A stretch of 64,000 bases of DNA from Molanna angustata (GCA_963576475.1 OY754964.1:4459649-4523648); one strand, 5' to 3'; positions 10,579 to 23,563 are shown, counted from the first letter of the stretch. Notes: generated by a model not told the origin, from the sequence alone. Translations and numbers: made by a program.

Positions 10579-12440
10579 GGGAGAGGAGAGAAGGGGTCAA
10601 GGATATGACTTATTCCAAATCGAGCATTGGCCTCCGTTAACTTTCACCTCAAGGATATGACAAGGTGACAAATTTAAGTGTTATTTGTATGGAAATGATT
10701 ATATTACGTCGGATATTATCTCCAACCTTTTTAAGACGAGCGTCATGTATAGATGCCCACCGGCAGCGTGCCTAAACGCCGAGCGTCATCTATACATGCC
10801 CAGACGAAAACTGGATGAATATTACTCCCATATACATATTTGACTTCAAGACATCTGTCGGTGAATCAACAAAACAATTGTTAAATTATTTAAAAAAATT
10901 AAGAACTCTTAACACTGAAATTCATCGATTATCGCCGGCGAAATTCACACTCTCCCGCGCTATATAAGGATGTAATACGCATGCGCGTAGGAAAGAGGGA
11001 TACTGCGCCAGTTCATTTGGTTGTTTCGCGCTCAACATTCTGCTTTGAATTCAATCCTTACCAATACACAATTGGCGCATATTCCTTATCTACATCAAAT
11101 GCCGGAAGGATCACGTGACATATCGATGACGCCATGTACTTTTTTGTATGGAGATAACATTATTCTTCATTTACATATCTTATGTTTATATTATGAAGTG
11201 TTCAATTTCATTGAGTTTATGTGATCTTTTGTTTATCTTTGATCTAGAAACTTCTAAAGAAATAGACACTTCATTGCACCTACGCAAGTTGCGAGCTTCA
11301 ACTTATCAGTGTCATTCGATAGTGTAGAGTTTAATACTACGAAGCCGTCGAATTCTTCTCTCATTTCGTATTATATGTATGTATGTACCCACCTAACTTT
11401 AATAGTTGTTGCGTGTTTCTTATTGGCATAGTTAAATTTTGTCTCTTGAAAACAGTTTTGTGGTGAGATGAGGATTATGCGGAGATTAAAGCTGTTAAAA
11501 TGGACGCATTATAGATCCCAGCTTAACCGCAATCAGATTGAAATAAAATAGATGGATTTGACTAGTATAGTAGAGTACTTTATACCAACTTTCTTCCGTT
11601 TGGTTTTCATGAGTGCTCTACAAGTAAATAATCTCTCAACTGTATTTATTTAATTAAGATTTTAAAATGTGTGCTAAGACGTGTGCATCCTCTTCTTAGT
11701 TGAATATTTATAATATATATTTACTCATCACAAAAATAATAAAAGTAGAAAAGCTGAAAATCTATTTATACCTAGAGATATACAAATATCTCAAACGTTT
11801 TTTATGAAAAAGTTCCATGGTTTTGATTTTTTTAATTGATGTGTTTACTGCATTTATTTCCAAAAAAAGAAATATTATCAAAAAGCCCCGAAGCATCCAT
11901 AACAGATCATTAAATTTTCTTTAAAAATATCTACATCTCAAAACTTTTTTATCAATTTTTGTAAAAATCGAATTTAGTGACGTCATCTTTTTATACAATA
12001 AGTATGTCAAAATACTTACACAATATCTACGGAGACTCTTATATATAGTTTGAAACTTAAGCTTCATACATCCACACAAATATTCCATCAAGCCGTTTAT
12101 ATATTAGGGATAGGAAAAAAATACTTAAATTCTCACTATCCTCTCCTGACATACATGTTTACCTGTTAAGGTGAACTTTCGTTCACCTGTTTGGCTTTGG
12201 GCCCTCGGGATACCAAGTTACCTGATCTTGGTTACCGAGGACTGGGTTGTGCTGCCGATCAAGTTAGATGAACCTGTTGGTGGTCACCCAGGATAGGCTA
12301 TGCCGGTCTATATAGGCTTTAGGTATTTCAACCTGTTTGCCTATCCCCAAGCGAAGGTATTGTAATGACTGTGTAGGTACTTACCTAACACAGCACTACG
12401 TACATATAGATATTAAATACCTACTATAGTAAAACACAGG
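10579..12440. other. Intronic stretch with a mirrored 23-mer pair, a TATA-like site and a GC-rich structured block
   Basis: No gene is recognised. Three local signals stand out. A 23-mer occurs twice at 10737-10759 and 10780-10802 with its central decamer inverted. TATATAAGGA at 10961 lies about 50 bp upstream of a short open frame at 11021. A GC-rich, hairpin-prone block spans about 12150-12400. Each is discussed as a finding. Confidence 0.4.
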
Positions 12441-13132
12441 TAATTGTATGACAGAAATCAAAAGATAATGGTGCAATTCTTCTTCTTCTTCTTTCTCAGC
12501 CATCTCTCCACTGCTGGATGTAGGCCTCTTCTAATAGCTTCCACTCGTCTTTTTTCTGGGCTTTTCGAACCCATCCGCTTCCAGCGACAGGGACAATATC
12601 ATCGGCCCACCTTTTCTGGGGCCGGCCTATTCCCCTTTTCATATCCCATGGTCTCCAATTTAGAATTCTGGGTGCCCATCTGTCCGTACCCTGTCTGGCA
12701 ACATGACCTGCCCATTGCCATTTAAGTTTTGCAACTCGATCCATGACATCAACAACTTTTGTCTGGCGTCTGATTTCTTCATTTCTAATTTTGTCTCTTA
12801 GACTTACGCCTATCATTTGCCTTTCCATGGATCTCTGAGTGCATTTTAGCTTATGTATGGTCCTCGCAGTTAGCGTGATAGTTTCCAGACCATACGTAAG
12901 CACAGGCAGGATACATGTTTCAAAAACTTTTCTTTTCAGACATGTGGGAATATCTCTGTTTTTTAGGACATATTTAAGTTTTCCAAAGGCTGCCCAACCT
13001 AGTCCGATCCTTCTGGGTATTTCTGCTGTCTGGTTATCCTTTCCTAATTTTATCTTGTGTCCAAGGTATATATATTCTTCAACAGCTTCAATTATTTTAC
13101 TATCAATTGTGATAGTGCTGTTACTTACATGA
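12440..13132 (-). mobile_element. RTE-like LINE, post-RT region (family K)
   Basis: On the minus strand a frame runs EEYIYLGHKIKLGK, then LTYGLETITL, then IRNEEIRRQTK, then LKWQWAGHVAR, ending about EEAYIQQWRDG. This layout (YLG strand, YGxET, W-GHVAR and a W-rich tail) is the C-terminal part of RTE-type endonuclease/reverse transcriptases. The palm with YADD is absent. The 3' end carries (GAA)n on the minus strand. A second decayed piece of this family is at 45045-45305 on the plus strand. Confidence 0.8.
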
Positions 13133-13260
13133 ATTTATTTGGATAAGTGACTCTAATACATTGAAAATAGTTGACTTAATAAATATTTATATTTAAAATT
13201 AGAATAATATACGAAGATTACGCGGATTGAAAACTATGAGGTCGCAAGGACAGTGTTTAG

Positions 13261-13442
13261 TTTGGTTATTTAACACGCACCCAATAACAAGTTGCCACAT
13301 TCTGGAGACTTACGATATTTATCGTCTCACAGATCCAGACTGAAAACACAATTTTAAAAACTGTGTCTCCACCGGGAATCGAACCCGGGACCCTTGGATC
13401 AGCAGTCAGATATCCAACCAACTGAGCCACGAAGGCCGACAA
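13261..13442 (-). mobile_element. tRNA-derived SINE, family S1
   Basis: On the minus strand the head reads tggctcagttggttggatat with a B-box-like GGGTTCGATTCCCGG, then the shared body through 'cagtctggatctgtgagacg' to 'aacttgttattgggtgcg'. It is close to the copy at 9779. Confidence 0.75.
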
Positions 13443-13769
13443 ACTTTCTTATATAATATTGAATGTGCGGTGGGTAAAACATGTGTGCGGAGACATTTTA
13501 GTAGGCGCACACCTTACAGGGAACATTTTGTTTATAACATGTGAAAATATGAAAATTACACCTGAATAAAGATACTCAACTGTGTAAAATAACAGTCCCA
13601 GAACAGGCTTTTGCCAAGTGGGGCGTTATAACTCACTTTATATAATATATACATATTGTGTTATATTTGTTTTGTGTAATAAGAATAAAAATAAATAAAT
13701 AACTTCAGTGTTTATTTCTTCACTGTTCAGAAAATTCACGTATTCAAAAAAACAGAGAATTAATAATTA

Positions 13770-13862
13770 ATGAGAAATTTTTAATATCTCTATAGAGACG
13801 AAGTTGGAATATTATAGGAGAACCAGTAAATCTAGGGTCCTACAGGAACTGCGACCTATCTT
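13770..13862 (+). repeat. Foldback family G, partial head
   Basis: It shares 'agagacgaagttggaatat' and the following block with the G copies at 7854, 19889 and 39249, at lower identity. It stops before the central part. Confidence 0.5.
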
Positions 13863-13904
13863 TATTGATACATATATCGCTTAATCTTGTGACTGAAAAC
13901 ATGA

Positions 13905-14470
13905 TAAAACAAGTGGGTTGTGGCCAACGCTAAACTCCTCACTAACAAGTCATTCTATAAAGTATTCTAATTTTGTATGGAAAATTTCCAACATTTTCAT
14001 GAAATGAGTTTGTTAAATTATTTTTTATTTAAATATTTTATTATGAAAACTTGATAATTCTTCAATGCCATTTTATGAAAGTGATGTGCCTTTTTACGAA
14101 TTTGAAAACAAAAATTTAAAATTTTAAGTTTCCTGAGCTTGGGGTCACTTTGAAATATTTGACAGTTAAAAAAATTGAGAAGCACTATTCATATATCGTT
14201 CAAAATCTAATGGGATCTAATCGAGTATTAGGTATACATATTTGCAAAATTTGAATAGAATCGAATGAGTACTTTAGTCTATAATCGATAAAGTAAAAAA
14301 TGAACACGCCGTACATAGCACACACACACACAGATACATTGTGATGAAACTTTCAGAATACAATCTCAGCATGATACTAGTTGATAATCTGCAAAAAAAA
14401 AATACCCTTAAAAATTGCGAAATCATAACTCCCCACTATATCACCTTGTGTTAGTGAGGAGTAAAAAGCC
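13905..14470 (+). repeat. Dispersed repeat family F, copy 2 (longest)
   Basis: It runs from 'acaagtgggttgtggccaac' to 'gttagtgaggagtaaaaag' and contains an internal (CA)n at about 14325. It serves as the family reference: about 565 bp, no coding capacity, short inverted words near the ends. Confidence 0.65.
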
Positions 14471-17340
14471 TAATGCACAATGAATTGAATTGTTAGTAAG
14501 GGTAACTATCGCCTGCTTTAAAAAAGGTTCATACATGATTTAAATGTTCGGAAACCTTATTCGTTAGTTTTAACTGTATATTCTGAGAAATCGCGGACTT
14601 GTACGATGCTAAATTTACGGATATATTTTGCAAAAATAACAATCTTCATAGCGCATGGACCTGTATTTAATCCTTTGTAATAATTTAAAAAGGAAGAAGA
14701 ATTTCTGAAGTGTCCCGTGTAACGACATCAGAACGGAGGCTTTTATTATCTTGAGGAATCTTACCGCACTTAACTCAAGCATTCTCTCTTTATGGAGGAT
14801 TATCCTTTATGAAAAAAAATCCATTATGTAATTCATATTTTATGAAACTTCTTCCTTAACTTCGTCTCGTATCCAACGGAAAATATTTTAAGAAATAGTT
14901 TTATACTTTCATTTGTGTTATTTTTGATAATATATTATATACAGAATATATACAGAAGCTTGATTTTTTTAAATTATAAAATATGTACAAATTAGATTAG
15001 ATAGACCATGATTCATACCAACACGGCATATCCCCCCACACCAGTCTCATCTCACTTATAAATGCACTACATTCATAATGGCCATTTCCGAACTATGTAA
15101 GATGTTAGTTGTCGCTTGTATTTTCGATTACTCGGGTCTTACGGGACACCGGAAAACGATGATAATAGAAAAGAATGGAAACACTATTCTAAGTCGGCGC
15201 TTCACACTAAAAAAATACGTCTACAAAAATGTAAATGGCTAGTTTTTGATAAATGATATTTTTACTTACTAATTAGTGTTTTCGGACCAGCGAAGTAAGA
15301 TTTGCGTGAGAATTTAAGCTACTGTAGTCTTAAATCGATAATGTAGACTAAAAACGCTGTATATAGTTCACTGCACACACACGCACACAGATACATTTTG
15401 ATGAAACTTTATAGTTGAATGTCAGTATGATATTTGTCAGCATGAATCTTCAATAAAAAAAAACAAAATTAAAAATTGCGAACTCATTCGTTATTTTCTT
15501 TATCTTCTTTATATTTTTTGTACTTACATATATGTCTTCCAATTTGCTATATTTTCATTTTATATCGTTATCTAATGTTATTAACAAAATAATTTTGTCT
15601 ATATTTTAATAGGTATACTCACAGACAGGCTTTGCCTTGTGGGATTTTTGTGTGCATGGTTTTTTTGTTTTGATATTGTGTACATGTTTATTTTACTTAT
15701 ATTAACCGTGTACGAAATCTTTAATAAATAAATAACTCAACTAATAACTAATATATTTATATTATTTTTATAAACAGGATATTTCCCATAAAAAACCATA
15801 TAACTACGAAATATAATTTCCAAGGTTAAAAATAAATAGCTTTTCATAAATCACTTATAAAAAATATATTTTTTTGGTTATCTTGGCAACAATTAATATA
15901 GATTTGTTACCTCATCGAAATCCTCAAATGTTTGGCGTTATTGAAATCTTTTAGTTAGAAAAGAGAGAAAATAGTGTGGTCCAGTGAAGATATGTACCTA
16001 ATATACGCTCCCTTATTATCTAAATGTGAATCATGAAATAATGAATCTTGTGTAAGCACTGGTAAATTAAAAATGTACGTTATAGGTCGTTTGAAAAGTC
16101 ATTTCGGTTTTTTTTTTCACAATTGAAGACATAATTTTTTTTCACAGCCAACTTCATTTTTAAACCAACTCCATTGTTTCATATATTTTTACAGCTTATA
16201 AAGGCTATATATAGATTATTTTTAAATAAGTTTATTTGATTCGCACTTTTTTTTTCGTTTGGTACTCTTTCAACAGGAAAAGTCAGAATTAGCTATTCAT
16301 GGCATATTTTACTTTATATGATGTTGTTCTTTCCCAACCACCTCCCGTACTGCTTATGATGAATAATAACGACCCCATACAAAAATATTAAAGAACACAA
16401 AAAGAATATGTGAAGAGACCGAACTCTAAATCCTTGCAGATACTGCACTTAAAGTGCCAAAGAGAGCTCATAATAAGGAAACATTTAGCTCACCGTTCAC
16501 TGAAGTGAAGATAAGAGTTAACCGTATTTTTGACAAAAAGTCTTGAAATCCTTTAAGTGGATCTTCGTGGTAAAAAAACCCGCTTATCCAATAAGCCAAA
16601 AGAAATTTCCTCGAACATAGTTGTATAGTTCTCGTTGGAATGTTGACATTAAAAAAAGTTATCGACAAATCTATTTAAATTTCGAACAAATTTGCAGCAC
16701 TTAATTATATATATGGTCATGTTTTTACAGTTCAATTGTATTTCAACATATTTTTATCGCACAAGATGGCATTTTGACTAAGACAATTTTTGCGAAAACT
16801 ACAACATCTTGCGTCAGAATTAAGTGAAGAATGCCTTACTTTTTTTTACCGAATTCAAAGACTATTCTTTTGATTTTTTTTATACCTATCATTGCATTTT
16901 GGTTTAAAATTCGTCCTTCATTTATACAAAAAAAAATCTAATTGACTATCCAAACAACCTTATATTTGGCAAAATCTCCCAAATGAATGTTCAGCTCTCT
17001 TCTACCAAACCGAAACGAACTGGCTGGGCTTGTAAGGTCGTATAATTAACCGTTCATATTTTTACATTGAAAAGGTTCGCCGTTGTTAAATCTTTTCAAA
17101 AAATATTTTCACATTTTTGAAATTCTTCGAATCGGTTAATTCAATTTCGTATTATTGTGTTTTATAAAATAAGAAAACGCGAGGTATTTTTTTAACATTC
17201 AATAAGGCTACCCACCCAAAGAATTTATATTAAAAAATATTTTCTAGAAAAATTATGAACAATACAATGTTTATCGGAGTCAAATGATGTTTATTTATAT
17301 CGTCTCAGGACTGGTTCACTCCCGGAAAATGCAGTAGACA
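14471..17340. other. AT-rich intronic stretch; one partial family F piece
   Basis: About 15330-15490 resembles the second half of family F, including (CA)n and 'cacagatacatt..gatgaaac'. Elsewhere only low-complexity AT-rich sequence is seen, with no convincing coding frame. Confidence 0.4.
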
Positions 17341-17349
17341 CAATATTAA

Positions 17350-18222
17350 TGATATATTTAAAAAAAAATGAATGTCAGTAAAACTCTGTTTTATAATATC
17401 CATTCTCTTAATAGATTGAAGAACTTTCTTCCAATACATTGTAAAATTACACGAGCACAATCCTTACTTCTTCCATTGCTTGATTACGGTGATGTGTGTT
17501 ATCTGGATGCCAATGAAGAATTATTAAATAAATTGGAACGATTACAGAATGTCTGTATACGGTTCATTTACAATCTTAAAAAATATGATCATGTTTCGAC
17601 TTGTAGAAATATTCTTCGTTGGCCAAAGATACGAGATCGTCGTAACATTCAAATTCTGTAATTACTTTAAAAGGCTATTTATGATCCCTATTCACTACAA
17701 TATTTAAAAAATAACGTCGTTTTCTTGTCAAGTTACGGCCTATCTCTTCGATCTGCTGAACGTACTACACTAGCTATCCCCATTCACAATACAGAAGTTT
17801 TCAGCTCCTCTTTTCAAGTACAATCAGCTAGACCATGGAATGGCCTAAGTGATGAAGTAACGTCATCTCAATCCATTCAAATATTTAAAGGTAAACTAAA
17901 AAAACTTTATTTGTCAAATAGTTCCTGAATTCCTTCTATATCCTTCCGTAACCTCTTTTTCCTCATTGCTATGATCAGTGTTATTTTTATTATTCTTTTT
18001 TTTTTTAAACTCTCTTTTCTGCATTTTTTTTTCTCTTTGTATTTTTTTTATTTCTTACTCTTTTATGTTATTTTTTATCAATTTAATTCTCAATAAATTA
18101 GTATTGTACCAATATAACTTAGAGACTTCACGTTGCTCGGGTTAGTTGGAAGAAATTGCCTTATGGCAATAAACCTGCCTTTGTACACATGTACATAAAT
18201 TATATAAATAAATAAATAAAAA
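17350..18222 (+). mobile_element. Jockey/CR1-like LINE 3' part (family E)
   Basis: Two frames in series read LLPLLDYGDVCYLDANEE, then LRSAERTTLAIPIH, then FQVQSARPWNGLSDE. This is the C-terminal region of a jockey/CR1-type polymerase. A stop and frameshift lie near 17660. The 3' UTR has 'ggaagaaattgccttatggc' and ends in (AAAT)n. Other copies: 24170-24890, 47265-47650 and, inverted, 48955-49530. Confidence 0.75.
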
Positions 18223-18224
18223 AA

Positions 18225-18385
18225 TAAATAGTATGTCCTTGTTAAACAAGTACACATACATTCCCTAAATTAAGCATAAATGCTTGCGCTATAGGTGAAC
18301 AAAATCGGTCGAGGCAGGATTCGAACTCGCGACCACTGTGTTACTAGCCCAGCGCGCTAACCACTCTGCCATCGACCCATCTAAA
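18225..18385 (-). mobile_element. tRNA-derived SINE, family S2
   Basis: On the minus strand the tRNA-like head reads gggtcgatggcagagtggtt with B-box-like GCGAGTTCGAATCC. It is followed by a short body with 'tatgcttaatttaggg' and 'caaggacata'. Other copies: 27267, 40565, 44910 and 61130. Confidence 0.7.
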
Positions 18386-18579
18386 TAAGTTAGTGACACA
18401 ACGATCAAAGACCAGATTCGAATCCTCTAGCATCAATAAAGAAATGCTAGAAGTTCGAGCATTAATAAAAAGAATGATAATAAACTTTATACCACAGATA
18501 AATTATTCAGGATCATTCCAATGATGCTGATATTTTGGACTTATGTTGCTCTACGAAACAAAGATGTTGTCAGTCCTGT

Positions 18580-18840
18580 ATAAAAAGTGTTCTTACTTTG
18601 AGCAATCCGGACATCTGGAAGCAATCTATTCCACTTTATAGGATCACATGCCATACCAAAACATCGACCATAAAATCCGCTTTATTGGCTCTGTCCAACT
18701 CTTTTAGGGAGTTGTTCCTGTGTGATGCAGAAGACCTGAGCTTAAGATTTTTTTCTCTGACACAGCTTTAGAATTTATTGTGGTGACAGGTTATTCAAAG
18801 CATTAAATGCCGTCAAACAAATGTTATACTCAACTTGCAT
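18580..18840 (-). mobile_element. CR1/L2-like LINE 3' fragment (family D)
   Basis: It matches the C-terminal coding region of the minus-strand element at 54008-54625 (blocks around 'tattccacttta', 'gctttattggctctgtcca'). It is decayed, with no intact frame. The plus-strand open frame starting at 18535 is its antisense shadow. Confidence 0.6.
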
Positions 18841-18904
18841 TAGAAAAAGAATTAAGTTCGGAACAATAATTATTTATTAAATATTTTTTCTCGGTCAACA
18901 AACG

Positions 18905-19050
18905 GGATCTATGTCAAATATTAATTAAACATGCACACAACAACAAGTTGCTACTTTCCGGAGACATCGATATTTATCGTCTCATAGAGCCAGACTGAAA
19001 ACACAATTTAAAGCTGTGTCAGATACAAACTGAGCCGTGAAGGCCGAAAT
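18905..19050 (-). mobile_element. tRNA-derived SINE, family S1, internal head deletion
   Basis: The body matches the other S1 copies, but the head is reduced: the B-box region is lost and only 'ggccttcacggctcagtttg' remains. Confidence 0.6.
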
Positions 19051-19094
19051 TATTATATTAATGAAATAAATTTAAAAAAAGTATTTTTTCATTG

Positions 19095-19210
19095 ATTCGA
19101 TTTATTACGATCGAACGTTTTCACCAAGGCTTCTCGGCATCATCAAGTTTCTATACGCCTTGATAATGCCGAGAAACTTAAGCGAAAATTTTCAGTCGTA
19201 AAACATCGAC
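19095..19210. repeat. Inverted repeat with hammerhead-like words
   Basis: Two roughly 50-bp arms contain 'ttgatgatgccgagaa' (minus) and 'ttgataatgccgagaa' (plus), each followed by a GAAAAC/GAAAAT block. The arrangement recalls the palindrome at 3824-4052, but the conserved GAAAC and CUGANGA boxes are not intact. Confidence 0.4.
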
Positions 19211-19888
19211 AGATAGGTATAAATGACGATCACTCCATAATATCTTCATCACTCCATAATATCTTGTTATTCTTTCTTCTTCTTATTGTGTTAGGTCATA
19301 TACCTTTTTGCGACGGAGGACATTTTTGAGATGAGGAGGTCCTACTGTCCTCACAGCTATCTTGTTGTCTTCCTGGATATCGTCTACACTATTGGGGTTT
19401 TCCATCTTTGCCACTTAACATTATAAGTTAATTAATGACGTAGATTTTGACGAGGCGATAGGTTTGGATGCACAACGAATAGGACAGCGAAAAAAATATG
19501 ACATCATATGTCATAGCTCTGCAACCTTCGTAAGTGAACTGGCATCAGAGAAGTCTGCTATTGAAAATATATATATATTTTTTGCATAAAATTGCAGTTC
19601 ATTGCTCATTTATTTATTTATTTTAATGATTAAATAAACAGAGTAATACCTAAACATATTTTACATAATTAATATTTCATAACTGGGTAATATCTACAAA
19701 AGTGCAATAATTAAAAATATGTTTACATAGTGTAACGAAATTCATGTTTGATATTTATAATATTTCAAAATCTTATTTATTTTACAAAGCCTATATTTAT
19801 TTTCACATTTTTATCTAGTTTTACAGTTTTCCCATTAACTGCATACCTTTTGCTTTTTCATTGCCCTGTATACTATTTTCAAAATTTT

Positions 19889-20300
19889 TATTTTTTTTAA
19901 CAGATTTTTAATTATCTCAATAGAGACGAAATTGGAATATTTACTGTAGGAGAACCGGGAAATCAAGGCACCTACAGGGCTTAGGGCCTGTCATCGGCTG
20001 GTTTACGTGATCACTTTATGCGCTTGCGCAACGTTCACCAATTATTCCTTTTTAATGAGATCCCTATCAATTCAATTTTTTGAAAGTTCTTTATATTGCA
20101 ATACTGATTTTTTTTCGTTTGAAAATTAGGATTTTTACTACAGCCATCTTGGTGAACGTTGCGCAAGCGCATAAAATGATCACGTAAACCAGCCGATGAC
20201 AGGTCGTAAGCCCTGTAGGTGCCTTGATTTCCTGGTTCTTCTACAATATCCCAATTTCGTCTCTGTTGAGATGTGAAAAAAGTTTGTCAATAAAAATATT
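19889..20300 (+). mobile_element. Foldback family G copy with both arms
   Basis: The head matches the copies at 7854 and 39249. The right half (20145-20275) is its inverted counterpart: 'gttgcgcaagcgcataaaat', then 'ccagccgatgacaggtcg', then 'cgtctctgttgagat'. The centre is shortened compared with 39249. A target duplication could not be assigned because the left flank is an A/T run. Confidence 0.65.
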
Positions 20301-20454
20301 TTGTACTTGTTACAAGGACATCAAAATCATCAGTGTTGTCTTCCTCGTTGCTTAGGGTCATGACCAACCTCTCTCCTTGTCACGATGATGTTGTTTGTGT
20401 AGTCCTCCATTTCTTCCTCCACGGGTCTCTGAAATGTCATTTTTAATTTTTTTT

Positions 20455-20600
20455 TGGTATGTCCAAAAATATCAACATTCTTAAAAAAAACTTATTAATG
20501 TTATATGCCCTTTGGATGAATGAATTTTGGACATAGTTAGTTCTGCAGAGAGGCAATCTAAAAGTTAGATTTATTCATATATGGTGATAAAAGCTGTTAT
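20455..20600 (-). mobile_element. Jockey-like LINE 3' fragment (family J)
   Basis: It is nearly the same sequence as 7240-7360, including 'ggacatagttagttct' followed by 'agaggcaat'. Only the last part of the coding region is present. Confidence 0.55.
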
Positions 20601-22060
20601 TGTCCCGAATAAAATTATCTATGAATTTAGTACACACATTGACTACAATCCTATTGTGTCCATTTGTTTTCAGTTCTAAAATTGCTTCCCTCCAGATATA
20701 TATCTGGACAAATATTCAAGATATTTGTCGAGTAATTTATAAAGATCTATGGTTATTGGATATCTCCATGTTTTCCAATCCCATACTATATCACCCTCGT
20801 TTGAAATTCGATAAATATGCAATGTATAGCAAGAGGTTTCGTTTTCCAATAGATATTATAGAAAATCATTTATGAAAGCAAATCGACGATATCAGATTGC
20901 ATGCAAAAAAATGTGATTCTGGGAAGTTAAGCAAATGGGGTCATATTGCTGTTATAATCGTATGTAAAATAAATGTATTCAATTGTAAACAAAAAAATAT
21001 TATACCATTTGTATAACAGACGTTCCTATTTGTAATAAATATAAAAGACTGGACTTACAGGTTGATGTAGGTACTGGTTGGAAGAAATTGTCATTTGCTT
21101 ATAAACTCACACCTTGTGCTGGATTCAAAAATATTTTTTTGTACATATATTATATTCATTTCGTTTTATTAAAATTGGTACTTACCAATATGTTTAAAGG
21201 GTGGTTTTTATCCAAACAAAACTCTCTACTATAAAGGAACGATCCACTTTTTTCTTTTGAAAGGTTCACAATTCCCGAAAGAAATATTATTATTATTTAA
21301 TAATGAAATCGGTTCATATTCATAGTTTGATGTTAATAGTGTCTATTATAATTCATACTTAATAGCTTAATAAATTTTGATGTATTATTTTTGCTACTTG
21401 GTTTCTGTTTTACATTCTGATTTCTTGAGTGAAGTACAGCCCGATATTATAAATATGTCGATTGTTTCCGAAACTGCTAAATATTTCCTACGATGTCTTT
21501 TACTGTATATTTTTGATCACTTCTAGTTTATATTGCACTGTCCGGTATCGCTTTTATACCTAATTACAATTATTTTGAATATTATTTATGGCTTTTTGGT
21601 TTTTAAATTCTCCATATTATGTAATCTCAAATCCTCTTTATTGATGTGTATTATATAATAGCCCGTATTACTATTGAAAGAATGACTGTTTTCATACAAA
21701 TGTTTGGCCGATTCTGAAAAATTATTACTTTTTAAACATCGTATGATCTTCTCTATTCTAATTAAATTTCGATACTAAATATTTGATTATATTAGTTTAA
21801 ATGTGCCACAAGGAAATAGCTGCAACGCTTAAAGATATTTTTTAATAATTTCTTCAAATATCTTGATGATATCTTTTTAAAGTAACTCTCTCTATGCAAA
21901 TTGGTAGAAGTTAGCCTATAAGCCTCCCCTTTAATACTGAGCGTTGAAATTGTTGAATATATTTCGTAATGATAATTAAATTTCTTACATTTGCTCTTTT
22001 ATTAAAATTTTGACTCTCAATTGAAGATGAAATACGTCACAATATAAATATTATGTCGGC
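20601..22060. other. AT-rich intronic stretch, possible family E tail
   Basis: At about 21061-21125 'ggttggaagaaattgtcatt' resembles the 3' UTR of family E LINEs. No coding motif is recognised in the open frame at 20600-20875. The rest shows nothing specific. Confidence 0.3.
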
Positions 22061-22063
22061 AAA

Positions 22064-22215
22064 TCGATTTTTTTTTAATAGCACATACGCAAACATTGCA
22101 TTTTGTTCCCTATCGGGGACAGGTCGTAAGTCCTGTAGGTGCCTTGAATTCGTGGTTCTTCTATAATATCCCAACTTCGTCTCTATTGGGATATTAAAAG
22201 TTTGTCAGTAAAAAT
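22064..22215 (-). repeat. Foldback family G, partial inverted copy
   Basis: It reads the G tail in reverse ('gcaaacattgcattttgttccct') joined directly to 'acaggtcgtaagtcctgtag' and 'cgtctctattgggat'. The central part is missing. Confidence 0.55.
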
Positions 22216-22883
22216 ATTATGTCGGCCTTCGTGGAAAGGAAAAGTCGCCCTAGAAAGAGATGTCATAACCGCGTGAACGATATTTTGAAATAAAAAATGA
22301 ACACACGAAGAGCATATACATACGGGACGATGCTTGAATGTAAAAATGCCATGAATATTATGTAAGAATATATATGCTTGGCGCTCGGTTCCTTCAGTCT
22401 ACCTCATTATGGACATGGTGCGAAGTTTTTTGTATATATTTGTCTTCAAAAAATTAAAATATCCGTTATTTTGTGCCTGTTCACAGGTCTTGAAAGTTCA
22501 GAATTTCTGTAATATTAATTTGTGTTCTCCGCAGGGATTAAATGAAATACTAATTAGCCCACATGTCATGAATAATAACATTTTTAGGCCTCTGAGATTA
22601 GTGAATACGAGTCGTTTTTGAAAATATTCTTGTATTTGTTTTCAAATACCTATTATTATTAAATTACATTTTCAATGCAATAAAACCTTTACGTGTTTAT
22701 ATGGATGTCATAGACAATGTGTCACATAATGTTGTGTCTAGGCATTTATTAGATAGGGAGACTGCATAAAACTTTAATTTAAAATTTTATTGATAACTTA
22801 CGTATTAAAATGTTGCTGTTAAATTGCTTGTATGAACTTCATCACCGCATGTTTTTCAAATCGACAAACGAATTTGTTGTTAA

Positions 22884-23563
22884 GGGGGGGACTGCTGCCA
22901 ACGTGCCTATTTTTCAATATGATATACCATCGTTATTTCTTATCAAATCGTTTTGAAAAAAATAATTTATATAGTTTGGATATTGATAAACAAAAATATA
23001 CCTTAACTTTTTGATAATTTTCTGTATAAATTCTTGTAGAAAAATAATGGCATACCCCGATTTTCAACGTTTATCATATATTTTTAATAAACTATAAGGC
23101 GTAGAGTAATATATTTTTTTTAAATTAAAGAAGACAAAAATATCTAGTAAAATATGATGTGGCGTTGCATTAATGCTTCAGGTTTAGTAAATAAACCTAA
23201 AAAACATTTATTTTCCATTCAGCGCCATTGCGTAATAAAAGTTTTTTTGGTTTATTTACTTAACCTGATGCGTTAATGCAACGTCATATCATATTTTTCC
23301 AGGTATTTTGTTCTTCTTTAATTTATAAAAAAAATATTGCTCTATACCTTATATTTTTTAGAAATTTAAGATAAATGTCTAAAATCGGGGTATGCTTATT
23401 ATTTTCCTACAAGAATATATACAGAACATAATCAAAAAGTTATGGTTTATTTCTCTTTATTAATATCCAAACTAACTAGATTCTTTTTTTTAAAATGATT
23501 CGTTTAGTAATAATGATGGTATATCAAATTGAAAAAATAGGTACGTTGGCAGCAGTCACCCTC
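22884..23563. mobile_element. 680-bp foldback element flanked by TTAA
   Basis: Arms of about 330 bp are inverted copies of each other. The outer ends read GGGGGGGACTGCTGCCAACG (left) and GAGGGTGACTGCTGCCAACG (right, reverse complement). The central spacer of about 45 bp contains 'cagcgccattgcgtaa'. TTAA lies directly outside both ends (22880-22883 and 23564-23567), the duplication type of piggyBac-like transposons. There is no coding capacity, so it would be a non-autonomous element. Class is inferred only from TTAA and the G/C-run ends. Confidence 0.7.

Noticed and set aside
11021..11224. Small gene downstream of the TATA-like site
   Set aside because: No recognisable domain and AT-driven composition in its second half; the promoter idea is kept only as a weak finding.
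18535..18771. 78-codon plus-strand gene
   Set aside because: It is antisense to a CR1/L2-like LINE fragment.
19095..19210. Functional hammerhead ribozyme
   Set aside because: GAAAC and CUGANGA are both altered; only the foldback layout resembles the intact examples.
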